A program made the translations under genes and the position numbers. The notes under the pieces were generated by a model. It was given only the letters and a program-made list of their open reading frames with translations. It searched no databases and was not told the origin of the DNA. Source: Haemonchus contortus (Eukaryota > Nematoda > Chromadorea > Rhabditida > Trichostrongylidae). From it: 64,000 bases of DNA. The stretch is from contig LS997566.1 of NCBI GenBank assembly GCA_000469685.2, positions 2,198,061 through 2,262,060 on the forward strand, read 5' to 3'. Below, in pieces: positions 48,867 through 61,128 of this stretch (positions are counted from its first letter, which is position 1; each line of letters begins with the position of its first letter).

Positions 48867-49190
48867 TTGGGTCAGTTTTGTTTTGAGAGTCAGGTCAATC
48901 TTGAAGCGTTTCGGCATTTTGCTGAACTACTTGATCATTCGAACTTTAACCCAAGACACGTAAATTCACAGTGTAATACAGACACGCTCATAAACATAAA
49001 TGAGCTTACTCGGCAATCTCATCGGCTTTCGGAAAGTGTCGAAGTGCACTTTTGTGGGGAAAGTTTTGCGAGGTTGGTGAATGAAATTCCAGCTTTTCAT
49101 ATCATTTTGAATCACCAGCGTTTTGACGAAAAAAGTTACAATCAATGGAATCACTTCCTTTTTCTCGAGTCAGTCAATGATCTTATTTAA
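48867..49190 (+). CDS. Unrecognised open frame running into the right inverted-repeat arm
   Basis: 107 codons with a balanced, globular-looking composition (for example LEAFRHFAELLDHSNFNPRH and ESFARLVNEIPAFHIILNHQ). No family is recognised, and the first codon is not ATG. It crosses the inner edge of the right arm (49140) without a break and stops inside the arm. The left arm carries the same last 17 codons on the opposite strand, with nothing coding-like beside them. This suggests the arm sequence originated here. It could be an exon or a relic of an unknown element. Confidence 0.3.
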   Translation: MGQFCFESQVNLEAFRHFAELLDHSNFNPRHVNSQCNTDTLININELTRQSHRLSESVEVHFCGESFARLVNEIPAFHIILNHQRFDEKSYNQWNHFLFLESVNDLI

Positions 49191-49244
49191 TCGGCTGGTT
49201 GTATAACGAATTATTTTGTTCGAAACTTTGACGAACTTTTAGAA
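49140..49244 (-). repeat. Right arm of the perfect 105-bp inverted repeat
   Basis: Complement of 47354-47458 with no mismatch. The arms are 1,681 bp apart. Confidence 0.97.
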
Positions 49245-52200
49245 TCGAAAGTCAAGAATTGAAAAGTTAGCGTCGTCGTATACAAGAACTTCCCAGTAAT
49301 AGAAGGACTGTTTTTGTCGACGCTCAAGAAATGTCAGGACAAATGCTAGTCAGAGAAAGTCGCGCAAGGACTTCACGTCACGCCTTTTGTCGCTTTTTTC
49401 TGTTTTATCAAGTCATTTGTCTCTGCTCTTGCATGGCCTGTCTGGTGGTAGAGGTCATTCAACCAAGTACTGTAAGACTGAAACGGAGTCTCGGTGTTCT
49501 GGACAATTGCACCCCTGGTTTTCTTGTTTGAAACACCGAGGCTCAAAAGCACAAACTCGATCATGAATCTCGGCACTTTCTCAGCGCACATTTGATTTGT
49601 TCAGCTGGGAAACAAGTTTGCGATAATATTTTATTCGTCAGTCGTTTCAGAGTTGCTGCCTCTTCTGGAGCCTGGAAATACGAATGTCATTCGAGACACA
49701 ACATTAATGAAACAGCTTTCAATCTAGAGAAAAACGCTTTGAGGCCTTCCGAAGCGAACCATTTCTAAACTACGTGCGGAAGTTAATGTACTATCTGTCA
49801 TACACTTCTTTCCCACCGAATTACGAGGTCCATGATCAAAAAGATTCTGGATTCTGCCTAGCCGTGATATCGTATTGATGATATGAGTTAACTATCTTTG
49901 TGAACTTCGCATTCCGCTCCCTCGTTGAACCGCTAGGTTGATAAGCCAGGATGAAATAATGTTTGAACGAATAATTTCTTGAGTTATTTAGTCTTTCGGC
50001 AAGAGCATGCGCGACTAAACGGATAAAACTTGGTTGCTTGATAATGAGGAAATTTGGATAATTCGAGTGTGCCGACATTGAGGAGGGAATCATTTACGCA
50101 TTCATTTGGAATCCAAATAGTGGCAAGCTCCAGTTAGTCGAGATTACGATAGGCACCCTTATAGCTAGAAAGCCATTGTAGACATAAGGTTTTCAACATA
50201 TTTACCATATTCAACTTTCACTGTATATAGGAGGAACACTGATAACCTCCATGGTAGCATCGATTCCACCTCGAATGAATCTGAGCACTACCTCTTCTTC
50301 GAGGCAGAAGGAGCAGACCCCGAGAAAAAAATCAATTCCTTAAAATTACGGCGAAAAACTTAGCAGTTCCAGATTTTAGCCCCCCCCCCCCCCCCTAGAA
50401 TTTTCAGCGCTCAAATACTTCAATTCAACCTCTTTCTATGTTGATGTGTTGGTAGAAGAATACCGCGCAGCAATCAGTAACAGGCGAATTTCTAAACAAT
50501 CCATTATATAATGAATGCTGCTGTTTTATTCTAGGATTCGTGCACTTTTCTAGCATTTCTGTGCCAAAAGATTTGTACTCCCTACGTAGATAAAATGCAA
50601 AAGGAAGAGAACAAAAATTTCCATGAAATAAAATCATCGCTGTTTACGAACAAGATCTACTTTTTTCATGTGTTGGAAAAAGCCTGCTCAGGCTATATTA
50701 AAACCTTCAGGTTTACATGGAAGATGCAGGAAGTTAGCAGGTTGCTGGAATAAGTATAATCGTCACCCACAATAGACGAAGATTGTTTGATATGGGCAAG
50801 CCTCGAGAAAGCAGATAACATTTTGGTGACAATGAGTAAGAAGGTAGTAGAGTGCGACAGAAGCAGAGCGAGACATTTTAGTTGAAATTGAGTTGAGGTC
50901 TCGTTCATGGGCGGAGTCAGAATTCCTGAGTTCAGTGCCAGAGTAACACCAGGATGGGGAGAGCGTTATAGATTCGGATTCTATTCAAAATGAGTGAAAG
51001 ATTCTAACTTGTGAGAACTCGACCATAGTGACGACTTCAGCGTACCTGTAGCAGGATAGCGATCAGAGTAGTGTTGATTCTCAAGGTCGGAACTACTCAT
51101 AGCAAGGATTTCGGAGACTTTTGTGTTCAAAAAAACGCTAAAAAAATCCAAAGAGGGAGATGCGCTGTAAGTATAATGGAATTACATCATATAAGAACGA
51201 GTTGAAAAGAAGAAAAATGAATTTCGCCGGGCAAATTCCTGCTATCTCCGAAACTTTTCAAAATCTTCGAATGTTCGAATATTCGAGGGGTAGTACAGCT
51301 GCCAAAATACTGGAAATGATTGAAACACCATCTGTTATGATAGTTTGTTCTCTCGAACGGACAGTTCTACCCAATATTACATTGATGGCTCATTCGATGG
51401 TAACTAATACTAGTAACAGTTCTAATCAATTAATGGCGATCAATGTCAAGGGATATTTAGGGTTAATTGGAAAGTAGGTTTTTTTCTGGTTTTCCATTTC
51501 ACAAACCTAGAATATATTGTGTCCTAGAGTGCACTAGTAAAGTCAACAGAAGTGTAAATCATCCACATATTCCATGTAGAAGTATCCCAGGTTTGGGCTT
51601 TTACTTCGTATTCCCTTAGAATTTTGTCGAGTACATATTTGAGATCGAACACTGATAATTTAATGTACGGACTAGTCTTTTTTCTTAGCTCACTTCATTA
51701 TCCGTCGTATTCATTCTCCACGTTGACCGTTCGAGTTTGCACTTCTCAAACTAATCACAATGGTCGTTCCATTCAAAATGCTGGCTAATCAATTTAGTTT
51801 TGTTTAGCAGAGCACCTTTTATACAGTTAAACTGCACAAAGCTTACCAATACCTGCTTGGACAACGGTCGATTTGACTTTTTTGATTTGATCTGCTGACA
51901 TTCTTAAGCTGCTGCTTCAGCATTTTATGAAAATGCGGATTTAAAAGTCTATATTTTTGATAAATTCTCAGATTCGTCAGATCAGGTTGGAATACGATTC
52001 TTTTGTTGTATGACCGTTTCTTTCTTCGTTTCACACTCAAGAAGATTGAGTATTGAGTCGCGGAAAAGGAGCTTCAACAGCGCGTTCTCCCTAAATTTTG
52101 TCCCAAATTATACCATCACTGAAGAGCTGTAGTCGCCATGAACAGACGCTGTTGTCTACTTTTTGAGATTATTTACATTTCATCTGTCAATTCATTGATT

Positions 52201-52889
52201 GCTACCTCTACTAAACTGTGGCCCACTCAAAAGCCTCACAAACATTTTTTTCAGTAAAATGAACATTACAAGAGGTGCTGAAGGTGGGCCAGTCAACTTG
52301 TATGCGCAATCGATCATGACGCCACACTTCCACGAATAGTAGCGTTGGAGTCCCATGTGACTGCGGCTGTTTCGAACGTGATGTTCACTTCTGCATTTTC
52401 CGAACTCGGAATCCAATGTAGTGTACCTTGTTATTTGACGACTGACACATAGAAAAAAAAGCTATTCCGTGTTATTCAAGGTGTCCTCAAAGATTTTTCT
52501 GGAGTCGTATTGCTATAGGAGTAGGATTTTTTCAGTTATGGACAGTCGAGAAAGCAGTGTTCCCACGTTGAACGTCATAAGATACCTAGCGCAATTTCAA
52601 CAGGATTACTACACATGTTTGTGGGGCTCTTACAATGACACATACAGTACTTTTCATCAGCATCCCTCCATTGTATGCATACTGTTAAGTGATGACAGGC
52701 TTCAGTCTACCTTCTACCCAGAATGGTGGTTTTTGCCACCATTTTCAGTTGGAGTGAGATGACTCAGCCTTGAGCTCGTGCCCAGAGTTTCTTCTAAATT
52801 CATTCATGCTCGGGAAATCTTGCAGAAAAAGGGGCGTTTTGATCGACGCAACGAGCAAGCTTCGGCATCTCCTTGAAATGAAGAATAAA
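49245..52889. other. Stretch without a supportable gene; C16 run
   Basis: A run of 16 C lies at 50380-50395. A 105-codon plus frame at 51160-51477 contains FEYSRGSTAAKILEMIE, which faintly recalls the helix-turn-helix start of mariner transposases, but the rest does not follow and no terminal repeats were found. Other frames are short and unrecognised. Confidence 0.35.
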
Positions 52890-53190
52890 GGTTTTGGCTC
52901 CAATCAGTCCTATTTCTGGGTTGCGTCTCACTCGGTTTCAATTCAGAATCGCTTTCTTTTTTTCCCTTTTTTGAACATAGCTGTATGGCTGCGGCTTATA
53001 AAATGACTTCAGCGGCCAGCCGATGTACAACTCAATGCTTTCATCCTTCCATACCAATCTGGTATCAATCAGTCGACCCCATAGAGATAGAAGGCTAGGC
53101 TCTGGGCAAGTAATCGATCCAGGATTCGATGATTCCGGAACCATGCGTGTGGAATAGCGCACCACTTGCCACTTCACCTTCTCCGCCCCA
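52890..53190 (-). mobile_element. tRNA-derived SINE, near full length, reverse orientation
   Basis: The complement is clear: ttggctccaatcagtcc at the left, ttcaattcagaatcg, ggccagccgatgtacaac, gctttcatccttccatacc, tcgatccaggattcgat and gcgcaccacttgccacttca at the right. An insertion of a T/C-rich run lies in the middle (52949-52970), and six extra bases lie next to the B box. Confidence 0.9.
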
Positions 53191-53268
53191 GAAATACTAA
53201 CTTTGTGAAAAAAAAGTGAAAAAAGAAATTAGGCTTGAGGGTCAACAAATACTAAATCAATTTCTGAT

Positions 53269-53376
53269 AAAGCAAGTCACCACCACGATTTCGTGCATTA
53301 TGTGAAAGCTGGTGTCGACATTAGTGTGGTCGACACCAACTTTTACATGACACACGTAATCGTGGTGACTTGCTTT
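53269..53376. repeat. 108-bp near-perfect palindrome (hairpin element)
   Basis: The arms aaagcaagtcacca and its complement tggtgacttgcttt close a stem of about 47-50 bp, with GTGTCGAC/GTCGACAC at the tip and a 10-base loop (attagtgtgg). One three-base insertion (cca) and about seven mismatches break the pairing. It looks like a solo foldback element or a long hairpin RNA source. No target duplication is obvious. Confidence 0.9.
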
Positions 53377-54039
53377 CCTGGGATTAGAACAGCGCTGAAA
53401 TCATTTCGATGCATCATGCTATCTTGCATTATGTCCAAGTTTAACCAATACATTCAATTACTGTTTTTTTTTATAAAGCAAGGGTCTATTATTACAGTTA
53501 TGACTTTACTCAAGCTAATATTTACTTATAAGTGTAAATCTTAACAAGAGGGAGCAATGCCTAAGGAATCCCTCAACATTATTCCTTCACTCGATATGAT
53601 TTCGAAAGGGAAGATCCGAAACGTACACTGTAAACTTTTGCTCTTCGGAATCGAATTCTGATCCCTGATCCCTGTCCGATCCAATCATCAAACTTCGTTC
53701 ATATGATCTGTTTATATTGCCTATGGAGCAATTCATTTTTGCTCGGAGAACAACCTAATTTACCACATTTTTTGCATTGGATTCTCTCATGAAGAGTGGT
53801 AGCGTTGTTTTCGATAGTAGTGACAATTACAAACTATCGATTTGTCTAATGAATACACCAACTTAACTTTTTGGGCTTTCTCCGGACACTTCCATTGCAT
53901 CAGAACAGCACACGAATCTGTTTTGGTTTCTGTCAAAGCGGAAGGAGGATGTTTCTGGTTTTGCGCTATCTCAGAGCGTAAAATCCCCTACCGAAGTTTG
54001 CATTAGCCACCCAAACTTTCCATTGCTCTCGAATCGTTT
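53377..54039. other. Stretch without a recognised gene
   Basis: AT-rich DNA with a T9 run near 53465; nothing supportable. Confidence 0.4.
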
Positions 54040-54228
54040 ATCTGGACTAGCCAATGCACGAGGCTCTCGTGTTATTATCCTTCAATAAGATAAAAACACT
54101 GCTTTGTACATTGACTGGACCCCGCAACCCTTTGTTTGAGTAAGACATGCATACATTCAAAGGCCAAAGCAATTCTAAGTGGAAAGTTAAATGCGTAAAA
54201 GTATCCCGGAAACGGAGTTGATGGATGA
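54040..54228 (+). mobile_element. 5'-truncated degenerate SINE copy
   Basis: Ordered weak matches to the SINE body: ctggactagccaatgc, aagataaaaacactgc, ttgtacattgactgg, gcaattctaagtggaaag, and a 3' end aaacggagttgat. The tRNA-like head is missing. Confidence 0.6.
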
Positions 54229-56770
54229 AGAAAAAGCGAAATTGCTGCAACAGAAATGAAGCAAGCCTCTTAGGGTAAGGAGTTTTTGCATCACTTGAAG
54301 CTCTTTCGTACTCCAAACCTGTCGGAGCTCTACTTCAAGTTTTTTGTTCATGTAGACTTCCAAGTGATTCTGGGGGAACGAGATTTTTGATTTTTATAAT
54401 AGTTCCCTTGAAGAAAGCCTACATGCATTAATTTTATACGTTCGTTTTTATGAAAAAATTTATCTGTAACAGTTAATCGGATACTCCGCCTGCGGAATTC
54501 TCCTTCATTGAAGGAACAGTACACAGTCGTCCATAATGTCTTTTTAAACACTGTGACTTCATTATTTGAACAAAAAAAACCCTTCCCGCTTCGTGAAAGT
54601 ATTGCTACATGAGCATTAAACATTCCCTTCCATGAAATATTTTCAGAAACGTTTTTGAAAAGCATCCTCTAGATCTTCCGCATAGCGGTGCGATTCCCCG
54701 AATTTTCGCTGATAAATTCAGAGCCCATTGCTCAACAAAAATATAAAGAACAAACTTTAAACATAATCCATAGATTTTGACTATACCAATGTACTCGACA
54801 TTAGTTCATTTCCTTCCCGTTTTGAAGTTTTCCTTGGATGGAAGATGGGTTTTGCACAAGCGGAAGGACGAAAAAAAGCACCTCGCTTTCCCCATGTTCA
54901 GATCACCTCACTGCTCTCCCCATGTTCAGATTTTTTATTCGCCTAGGGGATGTTTCGACTCAAGTGACCAGCCATTCGTGTTAAAACGGCGAAAATCTAT
55001 AAAAACCGCTCGAAACGTTGAGTATTGGTTCTATAGACCAAATTAAATAACTGATACATCTAACAAAAGCCCAGTACCCCTTTCAATGATGAACTCATCT
55101 TCTTAACAAGAGGTATCCAAATGCACGACAATGAATGAATGTGGTGAATGGTGGCTAAGTTCAGGAATGTTGGGAGGCTCAGTTTTCTCAATGACAAATT
55201 GGGTTCCGATGACTATTATGTGTCTGTCGGAAGGATTAAAGGTACCGTGTCAAGGCTTCAAATGCTCTACTACGTATGAACCATCGCACAATTCCACGCT
55301 TGTAAGATTTGAACGCCTTCAGATTTCATGAGGGATACCAATCTTCTTGAGATTCTTCAGAATAAGTTTTCTCCAACAAGGGTGTAGTACAATGAGGTAT
55401 CACCTGTATCTGGTGAAAAGGATGGATGTGAGCTGCTGTTGTTGCGGAATTTTTTTTTTATCTCAGAGCAAGATTGGCTGCTTACAGTTTGACCCAATTT
55501 ATCTCCACTTTCCAATCTCACACACTAGAAGCTATCTTCAACTCAAAATACCAAGCAGCAGACTCAGGTGCTGGTCCTTTTTCATGGGAACTTTTACCTG
55601 ATTCGATAAAGTGGCCTGCTTAAATGTAAAGAGTCTGACAATGTCTAAATTCGGGTATCCCCCGTTATAGCTAACTCCGACTCAAGCTTGATACTATGTT
55701 TCATTTGGATGCAAAGCTTCTGCTAATATGAATGTCCCTTATTGGTTTTAGTTCTAGTTCCACTTATGTGTAGTTCGGCTTCGACTAGTTTGATACATAA
55801 TTCCGGCCTCTGGAAATCGATGAATTTAGTACCTTGCAGTATCTTCGGGAAATTCCAGAGTAGAGGAATAAACAGCAAAATTTTTCTGGTTCCACAGATT
55901 TGCTCACTCCCTTTCTTGATGGCGGTCCTTTTTTCCGAATGGCTGCTTCACCTATTTGATCCAAATTGTGTCACAAGCCTTTGTCAGCTTATCTATCGGA
56001 AACTGGAGACGTTGGTAATCTGACCACTGTTTGTCATGTTGTAGTCTGCTGCGCGGTGCCGATCACGCATTGAGTAGGTAATATGGAGAAAAACTGTCAA
56101 CTTTACAGCAACACTGTAATGGCGTCATTTTTTTATGGCAGAGGTATCTAGTCAGGTAATACCAGTAGCAACAAATAGTTACAAATGAAGGCTATAATCG
56201 TGTCTTGGAATACAAGACGCTAATGGATGAGAACCGATCAACAGAATATTTCACAGCGCCAGATTCATAACTGAAAGGAGTAGAGGAAGAAGAAGAAGCG
56301 AGGCAAAAACTGAAACAACGTCAAGGACGTTATTAAATTGAAAGCCAGTAATGGTTTGGTCTAGCCCCCAAAGCCGTCTTCCACTTCCACACTACATTTT
56401 TGCCTTTCCTAAACTGGCCAATACCCAAATATAGACTCATTAAGAAATGTCTGTTATCCTGAAACAAACTTGCTATCCGTAAAATGCTTACTGAGAAGAA
56501 ACCGACTAGGATGATGAGTTAGTGATCTAATTTTGGTCAACTATTGCACGATTTCTCGTCGCGTCAAAACGGTCAAAAAAATCGGCACAGAGCACGAAAA
56601 CAAATTTTCGCAAGCGAAATTCACTTGATCAAGAGCCTTCAAAATGAATCATTTCATTTGTCTACATTTATTGTTTGGTTGTGGTTTTGGACCCTTGAGT
56701 TCAGAATTGAAAAGTGATGTTGTAGTCAAATGCTAATTAAAAATTACGGTGATTGCAAAAACCGATAACA
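54229..56770. other. Stretch without a supportable gene
   Basis: A short direct repeat (ccccatgttcagat) occurs at 54891 and 54918. Several plus frames at 54777-56023 (60-93 codons) have no recognised relatives. They are hydrophobic in places (55742-56023) but without splice context. Confidence 0.35.
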
Positions 56771-56772
56771 TA

Positions 56773-57298
56773 CAGTAGCGCTCAAAAGTCTTCAGTGAAA
56801 TGCTTTGACGCTTTTTCGTTCATAACTTTTTTCTTAGTAGACGGAATGACACGAAATTTGAATATGTCTAACTAGAGCATATTTCACCCTACCCAACCCT
56901 ATTTCACTGCAAAGCTGCAATATCCACAGGAAGAGTAAGGGGTTTGTTGCGGTAGCACATTTTGCTAAAACTAAAGTTGTTGGCGTCTGCCCTTATTCGC
57001 ACCTTATGTGCGTTTTTCTCATCTATTGTGATCGGCGTTACCGCTCGTACACTTTTGACATGATAAAAAGTAAAGAGATTCTAGAAGGACCATCATCTGT
57101 ATTTCCGGTTTATTCTAAGTTCATGCTCTTTTTAATATCTGGAACATGATCAGATTGCAGGTTAATAGTGGTAAATATTCACAATACATCCAAGCTCCGA
57201 TAATATAAATTTCGCTCGATTAGATCCAGTAGGGAAGAAGTTATGACTGAAAAGTACGGCTGAAGAACCATTTCACCGAAGACTTTTGAGCGCTACTG
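56773..57298. mobile_element. 526-bp Tc1/mariner-type MITE
   Basis: Perfect terminal inverted repeats start cagtagcgctcaaaagtctt at 56773 and end with the exact complement at 57298. Pairing extends with one mismatch to about 30 bp, and a second conserved block (cataactt) lies inside. TA flanks both sides (56771-56772, 57299-57300). No open frame of note lies within, so the element depends on a transposase supplied elsewhere. The CAGT...CTCAAAAGT end resembles Tc1-like termini. Confidence 0.93.
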
Positions 57299-57300
57299 TA

Positions 57301-60300
57301 CGTCCAAATATAACTCATTCGAACGACCCAGGTGGAAGCAAACCAACAACATCTCGAAGTATTATGTTTTTTTATAAGGCTTCAGCAGCTACTAAAGAGA
57401 ATAAATCAGTGAAGTGCGGGTATGATGGTGATAATGTTTCTGAAAACTTCTAACGCAACCTTTCAAAGAAACCAAAGTATGCGTCATTAATTGTCTGGAT
57501 GGGGATTTTGTCGTGGGAGGTATAGTGAATGTGCATTCTATTTGGACGAACCAAAAGTACATAAGATATATACATTCTTAGTGTTTGCAACTTTTTGCCA
57601 ACTTCCGAGTAGGTAGGTAGTTTGTTTAATCGTGTCCAGACCTACCCTCAAGAGTAAGTTGGGTCTGGACATGAGCAGATGAATGAGTTAATAAGTATCC
57701 AACTGGCTATCTGCCTAGGCAGTCGTGAATATTACTAAAGAGCCAGTATTCTGTAATAGTAAGGATTAGAGGCTGTCAGAGGAGAGCGGAAAAGGATGAG
57801 TGTGATCAGTGAATTGTAGCTCCCCAGTTCGAGTATCGATCTCTATCCCTTTTTGCGGCGGGAGGGAATCGGGAAGCTATCCGAACATTGGCAACTGCTT
57901 GTAGAGCTGACCTCATCTTACAAGTTATTCAATCTTTTTGCTGCGACTAACTTATCAAGTAATTCGGAGTACGTTCGGTCTTTGAATACCCCTCACAGTG
58001 CAACTCCATTGTTTTCCACTAATCCATGTTTTTAGCTTTGCGTCTTACCCGGCTCATTATACTTGATTGCACTGATGAAGGTCGAGTTACACATACTTTT
58101 TTCTCTTTCTCCTCTACGGCATAGTTCTCCAAACGGAATTCAAAGGAACAGCTCTACAAATACTTCTGTTGTGATTTGAATTCCATGGCTCCTCGCTTGC
58201 GTTCGATGAAAACTCAATTAGAATCAAAATTTTCGAAATAGTACGCCCCGAGACTAGTCGATATCGGTCGGAGGGATGCAAAAAGAACATTTTGACGATT
58301 TGAATACTAGAATAGCACTTTTTGATTCTACGGATCCAGAAGTGGATATCTTCCTATGGTCACTATTCTATTATACAATAATCTTTCAGTAGAACTTATA
58401 TTATATAACTTAATAGAACTTATATTCGAATGCCGGCTTCCGACCATGGCTGATCATGAGCACAAAATGAAGATCCTTTTTCTGAAAGCTGACAAAAAAA
58501 TCTGAATGAAGTAAGTGTTTTAATGAGCCTAACAATTCCATAAGTGCTATTGATCGCCAGTATGGTGGTGCTGCAATGTATCACATGTGCTTAATTATAC
58601 TCGTGATAGCTTGGCTACTAGTGACTGAAGATTTGTCATTTTTTTGCTGAGGTAATTTAAAAAAATTTGGTACGATATTGCGGTGTAGGATCCAAATCCT
58701 AGGCTAGCCAGATTAGCCAACCAGCTCATTCCTATGCTCATTTTGTTCCCTATTAAATCATTCAAAATGCTCATCTGGCGTCTTGTCTTTGGTAGTGTTC
58801 GTCAAGCATCTCTACACTACTAAATTGGAAGCCATGAATCCCTTGCCTCTATTACGGCATCAGTCAGATAGCAGTAAGGCTTTCTAACAGAGCGGTTCAT
58901 AGGCGATGTACCATATTTGAAGAGACATCGCCATATTCTTTTTGCTCAAGAAACTTCCAGATAATTATCCAAAGCATTTACTGATAATAAAAAAAGGGTA
59001 AGTAGCACTAGTCAACTTCACAAGCGACAGAGGTCCTCAATTCCCGTTTGGGAACTTATCTTTTTAGGGAGGGCTGAAAGCAAGTTTTCACTGGGAGAGA
59101 ATTTTCTGAAATTGCCGGCCAATTACACGAGTTGAGTCTGAGGACTCCTTTATGTTGCACTCTGAAGGATGTCTATTTTTGGCAAGATGTTAGTCCAGTA
59201 GCTCAAAGAAACTTGAGAACATGAAGACGAGCAAATTACAGTAACAATACAAATTAGTACGAAAAACAGCCAGGTACATATAGCTTCATTCAAGAGTAAT
59301 GCTGGGTTTTTAAAGTTGTTATAGAAGCTGTCACTCCAGCCTTGTTCCTCCTGACTAGTCGAGTTTTCATTCCGGGGGTCTTGAACGGCTTAGTCTTTTG
59401 TACTATTGTGGTTACTTGATAATAAGATATGCTTTTAAAAAGATGACATGCCATTGAGCCGTTGAGGGCCCCGTCGCGACAGCGTCATTCAAAAAAGGAA
59501 GCAGTGAATGAGAAGTCATATGAGTCTATCACAGGTTTCTACGGGACTCTTTCTACCACTGCGCAGACAAATAGGAATGGAGTTCGAATACGGTCAATTC
59601 TGCGATGCTCTAGGGAATGGAAAGAAAACACAGGTATTCAGTCTTCTAGCCTAGTCTTCAGTATTACTTTAGCCAATCATTGCGCGCAATTCTGTTCCAA
59701 TTCCTACACACCTCCATCAAATGAGAACCCTGCAATGGTTCACCCAGAAAGACTTTATGAACATACTTCAAAGCGGAATTTTCTAGGAATTGGACCTCTT
59801 CATTACTGCAATTTCGTTTTCTAAAACAACTTAGTGCAAAACATTTACGGATATCAATGGTATACTTTGATATCTGTGAATATCTGTACTGAGCTGTACT
59901 AGAAATCGGTTGTCCCGATATCGGTCGGATAGCCCTCATCACAATAGTATGTGTAACTGACTGGAACAGTGCGATTGTACTCAGAAATGCTTCTGAATAT
60001 TCGCTATAGTGAAGAACCTGAGTTAGGAGAGTGTGTCGTGCACTTTTTTGACTGGGTTTTTGGCCTGAGATTCTTTATCGAGTTTGACCGTTCTCGTTGC
60101 CAGGGCGATCCTCTAAGCCGCAGTCAATACACAGAAGGGGTTTGTTTTTTGCATCACGTGATCCGAATTGAGAACCGTTGCTACGATGACGTGTTTTCAG
60201 TGTGTTGGTTGTTTCTATATTAAGCACCACGTTAAGTCCAACGGTATTTCAAACAGTGTAAGGAAATACAAGAACAAGTACGAATATATATGCTGAGTTC

Positions 60301-61126
60301 ATTGATGTTGTCACTTGGTCAGACACCATTCTGAGATGCCTATCATGATCATGAACAAAAGTCATTAAAAATAAGAGTTTATCAGGAGCGTGGAATGTTT
60401 TGTCAGAGTTGTGTAATGAGCATGAGCACCAACATGAAATGAGTAAAACTTCAACCACCCAGAGTCTTCTTATAATGCTGCAAAAAAGTTTTCATGGCAT
60501 CTTTTATCGAGAGTTTCTAATAAAAATGCTCTTAGCTAAGCTTTATTTGAAGTTCCACATGTGCATTCAGTTGTATCCAACTATTTCCTCCCAATACACC
60601 CAAATTCTTGGTGTTTTTTCCAATCCTCGCAGCAGGGAAACTACAGCCGCTTCGAGTCAGTCACTGCGTTTTCAGGTGTAGGTCCTTGCCTCTCGACATG
60701 CACAAGTATTGTACTGTTTCAGTTAGTAGGCCGTTCAATAGTTAGTGTTAAAACAAGAGGCACGGAATTTTTTTTGCCTTATGCGGTAAAGTGCAGTTCT
60801 GTCCAAGCAACCATAACTTTTCCTGAAAGTAGCATTCCTAACATTATTTTTTCTCGAACCCTTATTAACGAAATACTCTATTTTTGGTCTCGTTTCTTTT
60901 TTGAGAGACGAGACGAAATGAAATGTCATTAAGGTGATGCCGGTGGACGACACGTAATCTAGACTGGGACATACAGTTCTCTTCAAAACGAATTTCCAAT
61001 GGACCTATTTTGTCATAACTCATCTTGAACCCAATGTTTTTGACTGATTTTCTGGTATTTCAATATCGGTAATAGTGCTGAGTGCCCCCATAATATGATT
61101 CACGAAACATCTTTTTATTGCGCTTA
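57301..61126. other. Stretch without a supportable gene
   Basis: A small duplication (atagaacttatatt) lies at 58384-58424. Plus frames at 59462-59824 (120 codons) and 60561-60932 (123 codons) are unrecognised and overlapped by frames on the other strand. No transposon ends were found before 61127. Confidence 0.4.
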
Positions 61127-61128
61127 TA

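Noticed and set aside
53293..53544. 83-codon plus frame as a gene
   Set aside because: It starts inside the 108-bp palindrome and continues into low-complexity T-rich DNA.
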